64,000 bases of DNA from Fasciola hepatica (GCA_948099385.1 CANUEZ040000196.1:479001-543000), one strand, 5' to 3'. Numbered from the stretch's first letter, positions 1 through 12,509 are shown. Numbers and translations are program-made. The notes: generated from the sequence alone by a model not told the origin.

Positions 1-574
1 TTGAATGGTAAGAACCAGCTTCGCGCACACCGTTCGACTCCTATGATGGATGACTTCTCTGAAGGGGCCTAAGTACAACCAACGCATTCCCAAATGAACA
101 CCCTCACAGCTTCCTTACTATGCATGCAATTGATTAGTAGTACGAGATTAGATCAGATTAGATTAGATTAGTATAATATGATTGATCATGCAGCTTGAAC
201 GCTCAACTGAGCATTGAAATCCATGGAAGCACTGTACAGCTGTTTCATCCTCTAAGGGACTCGACTCATCAGCAGTGCACATCGACCGAGCCCCCACGAA
301 CCCTCCAACAACCGGTGAACCATTGTGAATCGAACAACCTAACAACACAAGGCTATCCGGGATGGCTCTCAACGCTTTGTTCAACATCTACACTACATGA
401 TATAGCACCCTTCCCAAACTCGCTTCAAATTTGAATGGTAAGAACCAGCTTCGCGCACACCGATCGACTCCTATGATGGATGACTTCTCTGTAGGGGCCT
501 AAGTACAACCAACGCATTCCCAAATGAACAACCTACACAGCTTCCTTACTATGCATGCAATTGATTAGTATTAC

Positions 575-601
575 GAGATTAGATCAGATTAGATTAGATT
601 A
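575..601 (+). repeat. GATTA-pentamer box (example from the reference monomer)
   Basis: A short run of GATTA and GATCA pentamers present in every monomer between the TGCATGCA palindrome and the TATAATAT stretch. It is the most length-variable part of the monomer: short forms such as GAGTTCAGATTAGATTTG, the common form with GATCA followed by two or three GATTA, and long forms with one or two extra pentamers (for example 11,354-11,391). Unit length changes in steps of five because of this box. Known behaviour of short tandem repeats points to replication slippage as the cause. Common replacements are GAGTTCA, TTCACATT and AAGAACA at its left end. Confidence 0.9.
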
Positions 602-818
602 GTATAATATGATTGATCATGCAGCTTGAACGCTCAACTGAGCATTGAAATCCATGGAAGCACTGTACAGCTGTTTCATCCTCTAAGGGACTCGACTCAT
701 CAGCAGTGCACATCGACCGAGCCCCCACGAACCCTCCAACAACCGGTGAACCATTGTGAATCGAACAACCTAACAACACAAGGCTATCCGGGATGGCTCT
801 CAACGCTTTGTTCAACAT
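594..818 (-). other. Recurrent 74-codon open frame, judged non-coding (example)
   Basis: Most A-type monomers contain an ATG-started minus-strand frame of 74 codons, beginning MLNKALRAIPDSLVLL and ending MINHIIQI or a variant. A plus-strand frame of 77 to 79 codons overlaps it and starts only at TTG (MNAQLSIEIHGSTVQ). Neither resembles a protein family I know, and I see no signal peptide, membrane segment or domain. B-type monomers (about 39% of units) carry one extra base that breaks both frames, and other indels and stops also occur. There is no sign of an intron, poly(A) signal or promoter specific to these frames. The likeliest explanation is chance open frames copied with the satellite. 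Confidence 0.85.
603..620. other. TATAATAT plus ATGAT-TG-ATCAT dyad (example)
   Basis: In nearly every unit the pentamer box runs into TATAATAT and then ATGATTGATCAT, an inverted repeat with 5-base arms and a 2-base centre. It resembles a dyad protein-binding site or a TATA-type element, but nothing here shows binding or transcription. Two common variants are ATGACAGATCAT (mainly 27.6-33.4 kb), which breaks the symmetry, and TACAACATGATTGATCAT (only to the right of 41.4 kb), which changes the TATA part but keeps the dyad. Confidence 0.4.
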
Positions 819-1292
819 CTACACTACATGATATAGCACCCTTCCCAAACTCGCTTCAAATTTGAATGGTAAGAACCAGCTTCGCGCACACCGATCGACT
901 CCTATGATGGATGACTTCTCTGTAGGGGCCTAAGTACAACCAACGCATTCCCAAATGAACAACCTACACAGCTTCCTTACTATGCATGCAATTGTTTAGT
1001 AATACGAGATGAGTTCAGATTAGATTAGATTAGTATAATATGATTGATCATGCAGCTTGAACGCCCAATTCAGCGTTGAAGTCCATGGAAGCACTGTACA
1101 GCTGTTTCATCCTCTAAGGGACTCGACTCATCAGCAGTGCACATCGACCGAGCCCCCACGAACCCTCCAACAACCGGTGAACCATTGTGAATCGAACAAC
1201 CTAACAACACATGGCTATCCGGGATGGCTCTCAACGCTTTGTTCAACATCTACACTACATGATATAGCACCCTTCTCAAACTCGCTTCAAAT

Positions 1293-3444
1293 TTGAATGG
1301 TAAGAACCAGCTTCGCGCACACCGATCGACTCCTATGATGGATGACTTCTCTGTAGGGGCCTAAGTACAACCAACGCATTCCCAAATGAACAACCTACAC
1401 AGCTTCCTTACTATGCATGCAATTGATTAGTAGTACGAGATTAGATCAGATTAGATTAGATTTGTATAATATGATTGATCATGCAGCTTGAACGCTCAAC
1501 TGAGCATTGAAATCCATGGAAGCACTGTACAGCTGTTTCATCCTCTAAGGGACTCGACTCATCAGCAGTGCACATCGACCGACAAACACACGGGCACTCC
1601 AACAACCGGTGAACCATTGTGAATCGAACAACTTAACAAAACAAGGCTATCCGGGATGGCTATCAACGCTTTGTTCAACATCTACACTACATGATATAGC
1701 ACCCTTCCCAAACTCGCTTCAAATTTGAATGGTAAGAACCAGCTTCGCGCACACCGATCCACTCCTATGATGGATGACTTCTCTGTAGGGGCCTAAGTAC
1801 AACCAACGTATACCCAAATGAACAACCAACACAGCTTCCTTACTATGCATGCAATTGATTAGTAGTACGAGATGAGATCAGATCAGATTAGATTTGTATA
1901 ATATGATTGATCATGCAGCTTGAACGCTCAACTGAGCATTGAAATCCATGGAAGCACTGTAGAGCTGTTTCATCCTCTAAGGGACTCGACTCATCAGCAG
2001 TGCACATCGACCGACAAACACACGGGCACTCCAACAACCGGTGAACCATTGTGAATCGAACAACTTAACAAAACAAGGCTATCCGAGATGGCTCTCAACG
2101 CTTTGTTCAACATCTACACTACATCATATAGCACCCTTCCCAAGCTCGCTCTGAATTTGAATGGTAAGAACCAGCTTCGCGCACACCGATCCACTCCTAT
2201 GATGGATGACTTCTCTGTAGGGGCCTAAGTACAACCAACGCATTCCCAAATGAACACCCTCACAGCTTCCTTACTATGCATGCAATTGATTAGTAGTACG
2301 AGATTAGATCAGATTAGATTTGTATAATATGATTGATCATGCAGCTTGAACGCTCAACTGAGCATTGAAATCCATGGAAGCACTGTACAGCTGTTACATC
2401 CTCTAAGGGACTCGACTCATCAGCAGTGCACATCGACCGAGCCCCCACGGGCACTCCAACAACCGGTGAACCATTGTGAATCGAACAACTTAACAACACA
2501 AGGCTATCCGGGATGGCTCTCAACGCTTTGTTCAACATCTACACTACATGATATAGCACCCTTCCCAAACTCGCTTCCAATTTGAATGGTAAGAACCAGC
2601 TTCGCGCACACCGATCGACTCCTATGATGGATGACTTCTCTGTAGGGGCCTAAGTACAACCAACGCATTCCCAAATGAACAACCTACACAGCTTCCTTAC
2701 TATGCATGCAATTGATTAGTAGTACGAGATGAGTTCAGATTAGATTAGATTTGTATAATATGATTGATCATGCAGCTTGAACGCTCAACTGAGCATTGAA
2801 ATCCATGGAAGCACTGTACAGCTGTTTCATCCTCTAAGGGACTCGACTCATCAGCAGTGCACATCGACCGAGCCCCCACGAACCCTCCAACAACCGGTGA
2901 ACCATTGTGAATCGAACAACTTAACAACACAAGGCTATCCGGGATGGCTCTCAACGCTTTGTTCAACATCTACACTACATGATATAGCACCCTTCCCAAA
3001 CTCGCTTCAAATTTGAATGGTAAGAACCAGCTTCGCGCACACCGTTCGACTCCTATGATGGATGACTTCTCTGTAAGGGCCTAAGTACAACCAACGCATT
3101 CCCAAATGAACAACCTACACAGCTTCCTTACTATGCATGCAATTGATTAGTAGTACGAGATTAGATCAGATTAGATTAGATTTGTATAATATGATTGATC
3201 ATGCAGCTTGAACGCTCAATTGAGCATTGAAATCCATGGAAGCACTGTACAGCTGTTTCATCCTCTAAGGGACTCGACTCATCAGCAGTGCACATCGACC
3301 GACAAACACACGGGCACTCCAACAACCGGTGATCCATTGTGAATCGAACAACTTAACAACACATGGCTATCCGGGATGGCTCTCAACGCTTTGTTCAACA
3401 TCTACACTACATCATATAGCACCCTTCCCAAACTCGCTCTAAAT
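1293..3444 (+). repeat. Monomers 4-8: first copy of a five-monomer block
   Basis: Units start at 1293 (B), 1725 (B), 2157 (A), 2582 (A, AACCCTCC form) and 3013 (B). Rare variants mark the block: GTATACCCAAATG at about 1809, GTAGAGCTG at about 1959, CCCAAGCTCGCTCTG at about 2139, and a short 425-bp third unit. The same series returns 2,152 bases later. Similarity starts close to 1,435 rather than at the monomer boundary. Confidence 0.88.
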
Positions 3445-5596
3445 TTGAATGGTAAGAACCAGCTTCGCGCACACCGATCGACTCCTATGATGGATGACTT
3501 CTCTGTAGGGGCCTAAGTACAACCAGCGCATTCCCAAATGAACAACCTACACAGCTTCCTTACTATGCATGCAATTGATTAGTATTACGAGATTAGATCA
3601 GATTAGATTAGATTTGTATAATATGATTGATCATGCAGCTTGAACGCTCAACTGAGCATTGAAATCCATGGAAGCACTGTACAGCTGTTTCATCCTCTAA
3701 GGGACTCGACTCATCAGCAGTGCACATCGACCGACAAACACACGGGCACTCCAACAACCGGTGAACCATTGTGAATCGAACAACTTAACAAAACAAGGCT
3801 ATCCGGGATGGCTATCAACGCTTTGTTCAACATCTACACTACATGATATAGCACCCTTCCCAAACTCGCTTCAAATTTGAATGGTAAGAACCAGCTTCGC
3901 GCACACCGATCCACTCCTATGATGGATGACTTCTCTGTAGGGGCCTAAGTACAACCAACGTATACCCAAATGAACAACCAACACAGCTTCCTTACTATGC
4001 ATGCAATTGATTAGTAGTACGAGATGAGATCAGATCAGATTAGATTTGTATAATATGATTGATCATGCAGCTTGAACGCTCAACTGAGCATTGAAATCCA
4101 TGGAAGCACTGTAGAGCTGTTTCATCCTCTAAGGGACTCGACTCATCAGCAGTGCACATCGACCGACAAACACACGGGCACTCCAACAACCGGTGAACCA
4201 TTGTGAATCGAACAACTTAACAAAACAAGGCTATCCGAGATGGCTCTCAACGCTTTGTTCAACATCTACACTACATCATATAGCACCCTTCCCAAGCTCG
4301 CTCTGAATTTGAATGGTAAGAACCAGCTTCGCGCACACCGATCCACTCCTATGATGGATGACTTCTCTGTAGGGGCCTAAGTACAACCAACGCATTCCCA
4401 AATGAACACCCTCACAGCTTCCTTACTATGCATGCAATTGATTAGTAGTACGAGATTAGATCAGATTAGATTTGTATAATATGATTGATCATGCAGCTTG
4501 AACGCTCAACTGAGCATTGAAATCCATGGAAGCACTGTACAGCTGTTACATCCTCTAAGGGACTCGACTCATCAGCAGTGCACATCGACCGAGCCCCCAC
4601 GGGCACTCCAACAACCGGTGAACCATTGTGAATCGAACAACTTAACAACACAAGGCTATCCGGGATGGCTCTCAACGCTTTGTTCAACATCTACACTACA
4701 TGATATAGCACCCTTCCCAAACTCGCTTCCAATTTGAATGGTAAGAACCAGCTTCGCGCACACCGATCGACTCCTATGATGGATGACTTCTCTGTAGGGG
4801 CCTAAGTACAACCAACGCATTCCCAAATGAACAACCTACACAGCTTCCTTACTATGCATGCAATTGATTAGTAGTACGAGATGAGTTCAGATTAGATTAG
4901 ATTTGTATAATATGATTGATCATGCAGCTTGAACGCTCAACTGAGCATTGAAATCCATGGAAGCACTGTACAGCTGTTTCATCCTCTAAGGGACTCGACT
5001 CATCAGCAGTGCACATCGACCGAGCCCCCACGAACCCTCCAACAACCGGTGAACCATTGTGAATCGAACAACTTAACAACACAAGGCTATCCGGGATGGC
5101 TCTCAACGCTTTGTTCAACATCTACACTACATGATATAGCACCCTTCCCAAACTCGCTTCAAATTTGAATGGTAAGAACCAGCTTCGCGCACACCGTTCG
5201 ACTCCTATGATGGATGACTTCTCTGTAGGGGCCTAAGTACAACCAACGCATTCCCAAATGAACAACCTACACAGCTTCCTTACTATGCATGCAATTGATT
5301 AGTAGTACGAGATTAGATCAGATTAGATTAGATTTGTATAATATGATTGATCATGCAGCTTGAACGCTCAATTGAGCATTGAAATCCATGGAAGCACTGT
5401 ACAGCTGTTTCATCCTCTAAGGGACTCGACTCATCAGCAGTGCACATCGACCGACAAACACACGGGCACTCCAACAACCGGTGATCCATTGTGAATCGAA
5501 CAACTTAACAACACATGGCTATCCGGGATGGCTCTCAACGCTTTGTTCAACATCTACACTACATCATATAGCACCCTTTTCAAACTCGCTCTAAAT
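3445..5596 (+). repeat. Monomers 9-13: second copy of the five-monomer block
   Basis: Units start at 3445 (B), 3877 (B), 4309 (A), 4734 (A, AACCCTCC form) and 5165 (B), matching units 4-8 one for one at an offset of 2,152. The AACCAGCGC and TAGTATTACG variants of unit 9 return in unit 14, so the duplicated segment is about 1,435-3,587 copied as about 3,588-5,739. One visible difference is CCCTTTTCAAAC at about 5,575 against CCCTTCCCAAAC in the first copy. Confidence 0.88.
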
Positions 5597-7751
5597 TTGA
5601 ATGGTAAGAACCAGCTTCGCGCACACCGATCGACTCCTATGATGGATGACTTCTCTGTAGGGGCCTAAGTACAACCAGCGCATTCCCAAATGAACAACCT
5701 ACACAGCTTCCTTACTATGCATGCAATTGATTAGTATTACGAGATTAGATCAGATTAGATTAGATTTGTATAATATGATTGATCATGCAGCTTGAACGCT
5801 CAACTGAGCATTGAAATCCATGGAAGCACTGTACAGCTGTTTCATCCTCTAAGGGACTCGACTCATCAGCAGTGCACATCGACCGAGCCCCCACGGGCAC
5901 TCCAACAACCGGTGAACCATTGTGAATCGAACAACTTAACAACACAGGGCTATCCGTGATGGCTTTCAACGCTTTGTTCAACATCTACACTACATGATAT
6001 AGCACCCTTCCCAAACTCGCTCTAAATTTGAATGGTAGGAACCAGCTTCGCGCACACCGATCGACTCCTATGATGGATGACTTCTCTGTAGGGGCCTAAG
6101 TACAACCAACGCATTCCCAAATGAACAACCTACACAGCTTCCTTACTATGCATGCAATTGATTAGTAGTACGAGATTGGATCAGATTTGATTGGATTAGT
6201 ATAATATGATTGATCATGCTGCTTGAACGCTCAACTGAGCATTGAAATCCATGGAAGCACTGTACAGCTGTTTCATCCTCTAAGGGACTCGACTCATCAG
6301 CAGTGCACATCGACCGAGCCCCCACGAACCCTCCAACAAGCGGTGAACCATTGTGAATCGAACAACTTAACAACACAAGGCTATCCGGGATGGCTCTCAA
6401 CGCTTTGTTCAACATCTACACTACATCATATAGCACCCTTCCCAAACTCGCTTCAAATTTGAATGGTAAGAACCAGCTTCGCGCACAACGATCGACTCCC
6501 ACGATGGATGACTTCTCTGTAGGGGCCTAAGTACAACCAACGCATTCCCAAATGAACAACCTACACAGCTTCCTTACTATGCATGCAATTGATTAGTAGT
6601 ACGAGATTAGATTAGATTAGATTAGATTTGTATAATATGATTGATCATGCAGCTTGAACGCTCAACTGAGCATTGAAATCCATGGAAGCACTGTACAGTT
6701 GTTTCATCCTCTAAGGGACTCGACTCATCAGCAGTGCACATCGACCGAGCCCCAACGAACCCTCCAACAACCGGTGAACCATTGTGAATCGAACAACTTA
6801 ACAACACAAGGCTATCCGGGATGGCTCTCAACGCTTTGTTCAACATCTACACTACATGATATAGCACCCTTCCCAAACTCGCTCTAAATTTGAATGGTAA
6901 GAACCAGCTTCGTGCACACCGATCCACTCCTATGATGGATGACTTCTCTGTAGGGGCCTAAGTACAACCAACGCATTCCCAAATGAACAACCTACACAGC
7001 TTCCTTACTATGCGTGCAATTGATTAGTAGTACGAGATTAGATCAGATTAGATTAGATTTGTATAATATGATTGATCATGCAGCTTGAACGCTCAACTGA
7101 GCATTGAAATCCATGGAAGCACTGTACAGCTGTTTCATCCTCTAAGGGACTCGACTCATCAGCAGTGCACATCGACCGAGCCCCAACGAACCCTCCAACA
7201 ACCGGTGAACCATTGTGAATCGAACAACTTAACAACACAGGGCTATCCGTGATGGCTCTCAACGCTTTGTTCAACATCTACACTACATGATATAGCACCC
7301 TTCCCAAACTCGCTCTAAATTTGAATGGTAGGAACCAGCTTCGCGCACACCGATCCACTCCTATGATGGATGACTTCTCTTTAGGGGCCTAAGTACAACC
7401 AACGCATTCCCAAATGAACAACCTACACAGCTTCCTTACTATGCATGCAATTGATTAGTAGTACGAGATTAGATCAGATTAGATTAGATTTGTATGATAT
7501 GATTGATCATGCAGCTTGAACGCTCAACTGAGCATTGAAATCCATGGAAGCACTGTACAGCTGTTTAATCCTCTAAGGGACTCGACTCATCAGCAGTGCA
7601 CATCGACCGAGCCCCCACGAACCCTAAAACAACCGGTGAACCATTGTGAATCGAACAACCTAACAACACAAGGCTATCCGGGATGGCTCTCAACGCTTTG
7701 TTCAACATCTACACTACATGATATAGCACCCTTCCCAAACTCGCTCTAAAT
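5597..7751 (+). repeat. Monomers 14-18: A-type run
   Basis: Units start at 5597, 6028, 6459, 6890 and 7321, all A-type. The last four carry the AACCCTCC subtype, two of them as GAGCCCCAACGAACCC. Unit 15 has a GATTGGATCAGATTTGATTGG box and CAAGCGGTG in place of CAACCGGTG. Unit 16 has a box of pure GATTA pentamers. GGTAGGAACC replaces GGTAAGAACC at 6,032 and 7,325. Confidence 0.9.
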
Positions 7752-10700
7752 TTGAATGGTAAGAACCAGCTTCGCGCACACCGATCGACTCCTATGATGG
7801 ATGAATTCTCTGTAGGGCCTAAGTACAACCAACGCATTCCCAAATGAACAACCTACACAGCTTCCTCACTATGCATGCAATTGACTAGTAGTACGAGATT
7901 AGATCAGAATAGATTATATTTGTATAATATGATTGATCATGCAGCTTGAACGCTCAACTGAGCATTGAAATCCATGGAAGCACTGTACAGCTGTTTCATC
8001 CTCTAAGGGACTCGACTCATCAGCAGTGCACATCGACCGACAAACACACGGGCACTCCAACAACCGGTGAACCATTGTGAATCGAACAACTTAACAACAC
8101 AGGGCTATCCGTGATGGCTCTCAACGCTTTGTTCAACATCTACACTACATGATATAGCACCCCTCCCAAACTCGCACTAAATTTGAATGGTAGGAACCAG
8201 CTTCGCGCACACCGATCGACTCCTATGATGGATGACTTCTCTGTAGGGGCCTAAGTACAACCAACGCATTCCCAAATGAACAACCTACACAGCTTCCTTA
8301 CTATGCATGCAATTGATTAGTAGTACGAGATTAGATCAGATTAGATTAGATTTGTATAATATGATTGATCATGCAGCTTGAACGCTCAACTGAGCATTGA
8401 AATCCATGGAAGCACTGTACAGCTGTTTCATCCTCTAAGGGACTCGACTCATCAGCAGTGCACATCGACCGAGCCCCCACGGGCACTCCAACACCTGTGA
8501 ACCATTGTGAATCGAACAATTTAACGACACAAGGCTATCCGGGATGGCTCTCAACGCTTTGTTCAACATCTACACTACATGATATAGCACCCCTCCCAAA
8601 CTCGCACTAACTTTGAATGGTAGGAACCAGCTTCGCGCACACCGATCCACTCCTATGATGGATGACTTCTCTGTAGGGGCCTAAGTACAACCAACGCTTT
8701 CCCAAATGAACAACCTACACAGCTTCCTTACTATGCGTGCAATTGATTTGTAGTACGAGATTAGATTAGATCAGATTAGATTAGATTTGTATAATATGAT
8801 TGATCATGCAGCTTGAACGCTCAACTAAGCATTGAAATCCATGGAAGCACTGTACAGCTGTTTCATCCTCTAACGGACTCGACTCATCAGCAGTGCACAT
8901 CGACCGACAAACACACGGGCACTCCAACAACCGGTGAACCATTGTGAATCGAACAACTTAACAACACAAGGCTATCCGGGATGGCTCTCAACGCTTTGTT
9001 CAACATCTACACTACATGATATAGCACCCTTCCCAAACTCGCTCTAAATTTGAATGGTAAGAACCAGCTTCGCGCACAACGATCGACTCCTTTGATGGAT
9101 GACTTCTCTGTAGGGGCCTAAGTACAACCAACGCATTCCCAAATGAACAACCTACACAGCTTCCTTACTATGCATGCAATTGATTAGTAGTACGAGATTA
9201 GATCAGATTAGATTAGATTTGTATAATATGACTGATCATTCCGCTTGAACGCTCAACTGAGCATTGAAATCCATGGAAGCACTGTACAGTTGTTTCATCC
9301 TCTAAGGGACTCGACTCATCAGCAGTGCACATCGACCGAGCCCCAACGGGCACTCCAACAACCGGTGAACCATTGTGAATCGAACAACTTAACAACACAA
9401 GGCTATCCGGGATGGCTCTCAACGCTTTGTTCAACATCTACACTACATGATATAGCACCCTTCCCAAATCGCTCTTAATTTGAATGGTAAGAACCAGCTT
9501 CGCGCACACCGATCGACTCCTATGATGGATGACTTCTCTGTAGGGGCCTAAGTACAACCAACGCATTCCCAAATGAACAACCTACACAGCTTCCTTACTA
9601 TGCATGCAATTGATTAGTAGTACGAGATTAGATCAGATTAGATTAGATTGGTATAATATGACAGATCATGCAGCTTGAACGCTCAACTGAGCATTGAAAT
9701 CCATGGAAGCACTGTACAGTTGTTTCATCCTCTAAGGGACTCGACTCATCAGCAGTGCACATCGACCGACAAACACACGGGCACTCCAACAACCGGTGAA
9801 CCATTGTGAATCGAACAACTTAACAACACAAGGCTATCCGGGATGGCTCTCAACGCTTTGTTCAACATCTACACTACATGATATAGCACCCTTCCCAAAC
9901 TCGCTCTAAATTTGAATGGTAAGAACCAGCTTCGCGCACACCGATCCACTCCTATGATGGATGACTTCTCTGTAGGGGCCTAAGTACAACCAACGCATTC
10001 CCAAATGAACAACCTACACAGCTTCCTTACTATGCATGCAATTGATTAGTAGTACGAGATTAGATCAGATTAGATTAGATTTGTATAATATGACTGATCA
10101 TTCCGCTTGAACGCTCAACTGAGCATTGAAATCCATGGAAGCACTGTACAGCTGTTTCATCCTCTAAGGGACTCGACTCATCAGCAGTGCACATCGACCG
10201 ACAAACACACGGGCACTCCAACAACCGGTGAACCATTGTGAATCGAACAACCTAACAACACAAGGCTATCCGGGATGGCTATCAACGCTTTGTTCAACAT
10301 CTACACTACATGATATAGCACCCTTCCCAAACTGGCTTCAAATTTGAATGGTAAGAACCAGCTTCGCGCCCACCGATCGACTCCTATGATGGATGAATTC
10401 TCTGTAGGGGCCTAAGTACAACCAACGCATTCCCAAATGAACAACCTACACAGCTTCCTTACTATGCATGCAATTGATTAGTAGTACGAGATTAGATTAC
10501 ATCAGATTAGATTAGATTTGTATAATATGATTGATCATGCAGCTTGAACGCTCAACTGAGCATTGAAATCCATGGAAGCACTGTACAGTTGTTTCATCCT
10601 CTAAGGGACTCGACTCATCAGCAGTGCACATCGACCGAGCCCCCACGGGCACTCCAACACCTGTGAACCATTGTGAATCGAACAACTTAACGACACAAGG

Positions 10701-12509
10701 CTATCCGTGATGGCTCTCAACGCTTTGTTCAACATCTACACTACATGATATAGCACCCTTCCCAAACTCGCTCTAAATTTGAATGGTAAGAACCAGCGTC
10801 GCGCACACCGGGCGACTCCTATGATGGATGAATTCTCTGTAGGGCCTAAGTACAACCAACGCATTCCCAAATGAACAACCTACACAGCTTCCTTACTATG
10901 CATGCAATTGATTAGTAGTACGAGATTAGATTAGATTAGATTAGATTTGTATAATATGATTGATCATGCAGCTTGAACGCTCAACTGAGCATTGAAATCC
11001 ATGGAAGCACTGTAGAGCTGTTTCATCCTCTAAGGGACTCGACTCATCAGCAGTGCACATCGACCGAGCCCCAACGGGCACTCCAACACCTGTGAACCAT
11101 TGTGAATCGAACAACTTAACAACACAAGGCTATCCGGGATGGCTCTCAACGCTTTGTTCAACATCTGCACTACATGATATAGCACCCTTCCCAAATCGCT
11201 CTAAATTTGAATGGTAAGAACCAGCTTCGCGCACACCGATCCACTCCTATGATGGATGACTTCTCTGTAGGGGCCTAAGTACAACCAACGCATTCCCAAA
11301 TGAACAACCTACACAGCTTCCTTACTATGCATGCAATTGATTAGTAGTACGAGATTAGATTAGATTAGATTAGATTAGATTTGTATAATATGATTGATCA
11401 TGCAGCTTGAACGCTCAACTGAGCATTGAAATCCATGGAAGCACTGTACAGCTGTTACATCCTCTAAGGGACTCGACTCATCAGCAGTGCACATCGACCG
11501 AGCCCCCACGGGCACTCCAACAACCGGTGAACCATTGTGAATCGAACAACTTAACAACACAGGGCTATCCGTGATGGCTCTCAACGCTTTGTTCAACATC
11601 TACACTACATGATATAGCACCCTTCCCAAGCTCGCTCTTAATTTGAATGGTAAGAACCAGCTTCGCGCACACCGATCGACTCCTAAGATGGATGACTTCT
11701 CTGTAGGGGCCTAAGTACAACCAACGCTTTCCCAAATGAACACCCTCACAGCTTCCTTACTATGCATGCAATTGATTAGTAGTACGAGATAAGATCAGAT
11801 TAGATTAGATTTGTATAATATGACTGATCATGCAGCTTGAACGCTCAACTGAGCATTGAAATCCGTGGAAGCACTGTACAGCTGTTTCATCCTCTAAGGG
11901 ACTCGACTCATCAGCAGTGCACATCGACCGACAAACACACGGGCACTCCAACAACCGGTGAACCATTGTGAATCGAACAACTTAACAACACAAGGCTATC
12001 CGGGATGGCTCTCAACGCTTTGTTCAACATCTACACTACATGATATAGCACCCTTCCCAAACTCGCTCTAAATTTGAATGGTAAGAACCAGATTCGCGCA
12101 CACCGATCGACTCCTATGATGGATGACTTCTCTGTAGGGGCCTAAGTACAACCAACGCATTCCCAAATGAACAACATACACAGCTTCCTTACTATGCATG
12201 CAATTGATTAGTAGTACGAGATTAGATTAGATCAGATTAGATTAGATTTGTATAATATGATTGATCATGCAGCTTGAACGCTCAACTGAGCATTGAAATC
12301 CATGGAAGCACTGTACAGCTGTTTCATCCTCTAAGGGACTCGACTCATCAGCAGTGCACATCGACCGAGCCCCCACGGGCACTCCAACGACCGGTGAACC
12401 ATTGTGAATCGAACAACTTAACAACACAGGGCTATCCGTGATGGCTCTCAACGCTTTGTTCAACATCTACACTACATGATATAGCACCCTTCCCAAACTC
12501 GCTTCCAAT
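7752..12509 (+). repeat. Monomers 19-29: mixed A/B with many one-base indels
   Basis: Units start at 7752 B, 8183 A, 8613 B, 9050 A, 9480 B, 9912 B, 10344 A, 10779 A, 11207 A, 11643 B and 12074 A. Units 20, 25 and 26 combine an A block with CAACACCTGTG, which is one base shorter than CAACAACCGGTG. One-base losses also occur in CCCAAATCGCT (about 9,467 and 11,193) and in GTAGGGCC (about 7,815 and 10,842). ATGACTGATCATTCCGC replaces the usual dyad flank near 9,228 and 10,091. Unit 27 has an expanded pentamer box. Confidence 0.9.

Larger units (their letters stand above)
431..861 (+). repeat. Reference monomer (431 bp), internal map
   Basis: This copy is close to the array consensus and serves as the coordinate frame. 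In monomer numbering: head with TTCGCGCACACCGATCGAC at 20-38; GATGGATGACTTCTCTGTAG at about 45-64; TGCATGCA palindrome at 122-129 followed by CAATTG; pentamer box at about 145-171; TATAATAT at 173-180; dyad ATGATTGATCAT at 179-190; constant core at about 187-288 with CCATGG (222-227) and ACAGCTGT (237-244); A/B block at 289-302; ACCGGT (312-317); TTGT/ACAA mini-hairpin at 324-338; tail at 360-431. I found no convincing internal duplication inside the monomer other than the pentamer box. This copy has the AACCCTCC form of the A block, so it is not the commonest subtype. Confidence 0.95.
1..1292 (+). repeat. Monomers 1-3: A-type with AACCCTCC block
   Basis: Units start at 1, 431 and 862. All three carry GAGCCCCCACGAACCCTCC in place of the commoner CACGGGCACTCC. 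This subtype is nearly confined to the first 7.8 kb. Unit 1 has CGTTCGAC and GAAGGGG in its head and a one-base loss in the CACCCTCACAG stretch. Unit 3 has CCCAATTCAGCGTTGAAG in the normally constant core, a rare cluster of substitutions that ends the minus-strand open frame. Confidence 0.93.

Noticed and set aside
575..601. Telomeric or interstitial telomere repeat (GATTA/TTAGA resembling TTAGG or TTTAGGG)
   Set aside because: Only three to six imperfect pentamers per monomer, with a unit (GATTA) that is not a known telomere repeat, always in the same internal place.
603..610. Bacterial -10 promoter (TATAAT)
   Set aside because: There is no -35 partner at proper spacing and no gene downstream; the context is a eukaryotic-type satellite. 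Kept only as a TATA-like stretch.
754..768. tRNA gene on the minus strand
   Set aside because: Only the B-box-like nine bases fit. There is no properly spaced A box, no acceptor or anticodon stem that I can fold, and the T-arm pairing is out of register.
431..861. Monomer built from two ancestral half-repeats
   Set aside because: I compared the halves by eye and found only short chance matches such as AACA-CTACAC; no consistent alignment of one half to the other.
1435..5739. Assembly error producing false block duplications
   Set aside because: The copies differ by private changes (for example CCCTTTTCAAAC at about 5,575 and the two-base insertion at about 30,600), as real old duplications do. 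Read coverage would still be needed to prove it.
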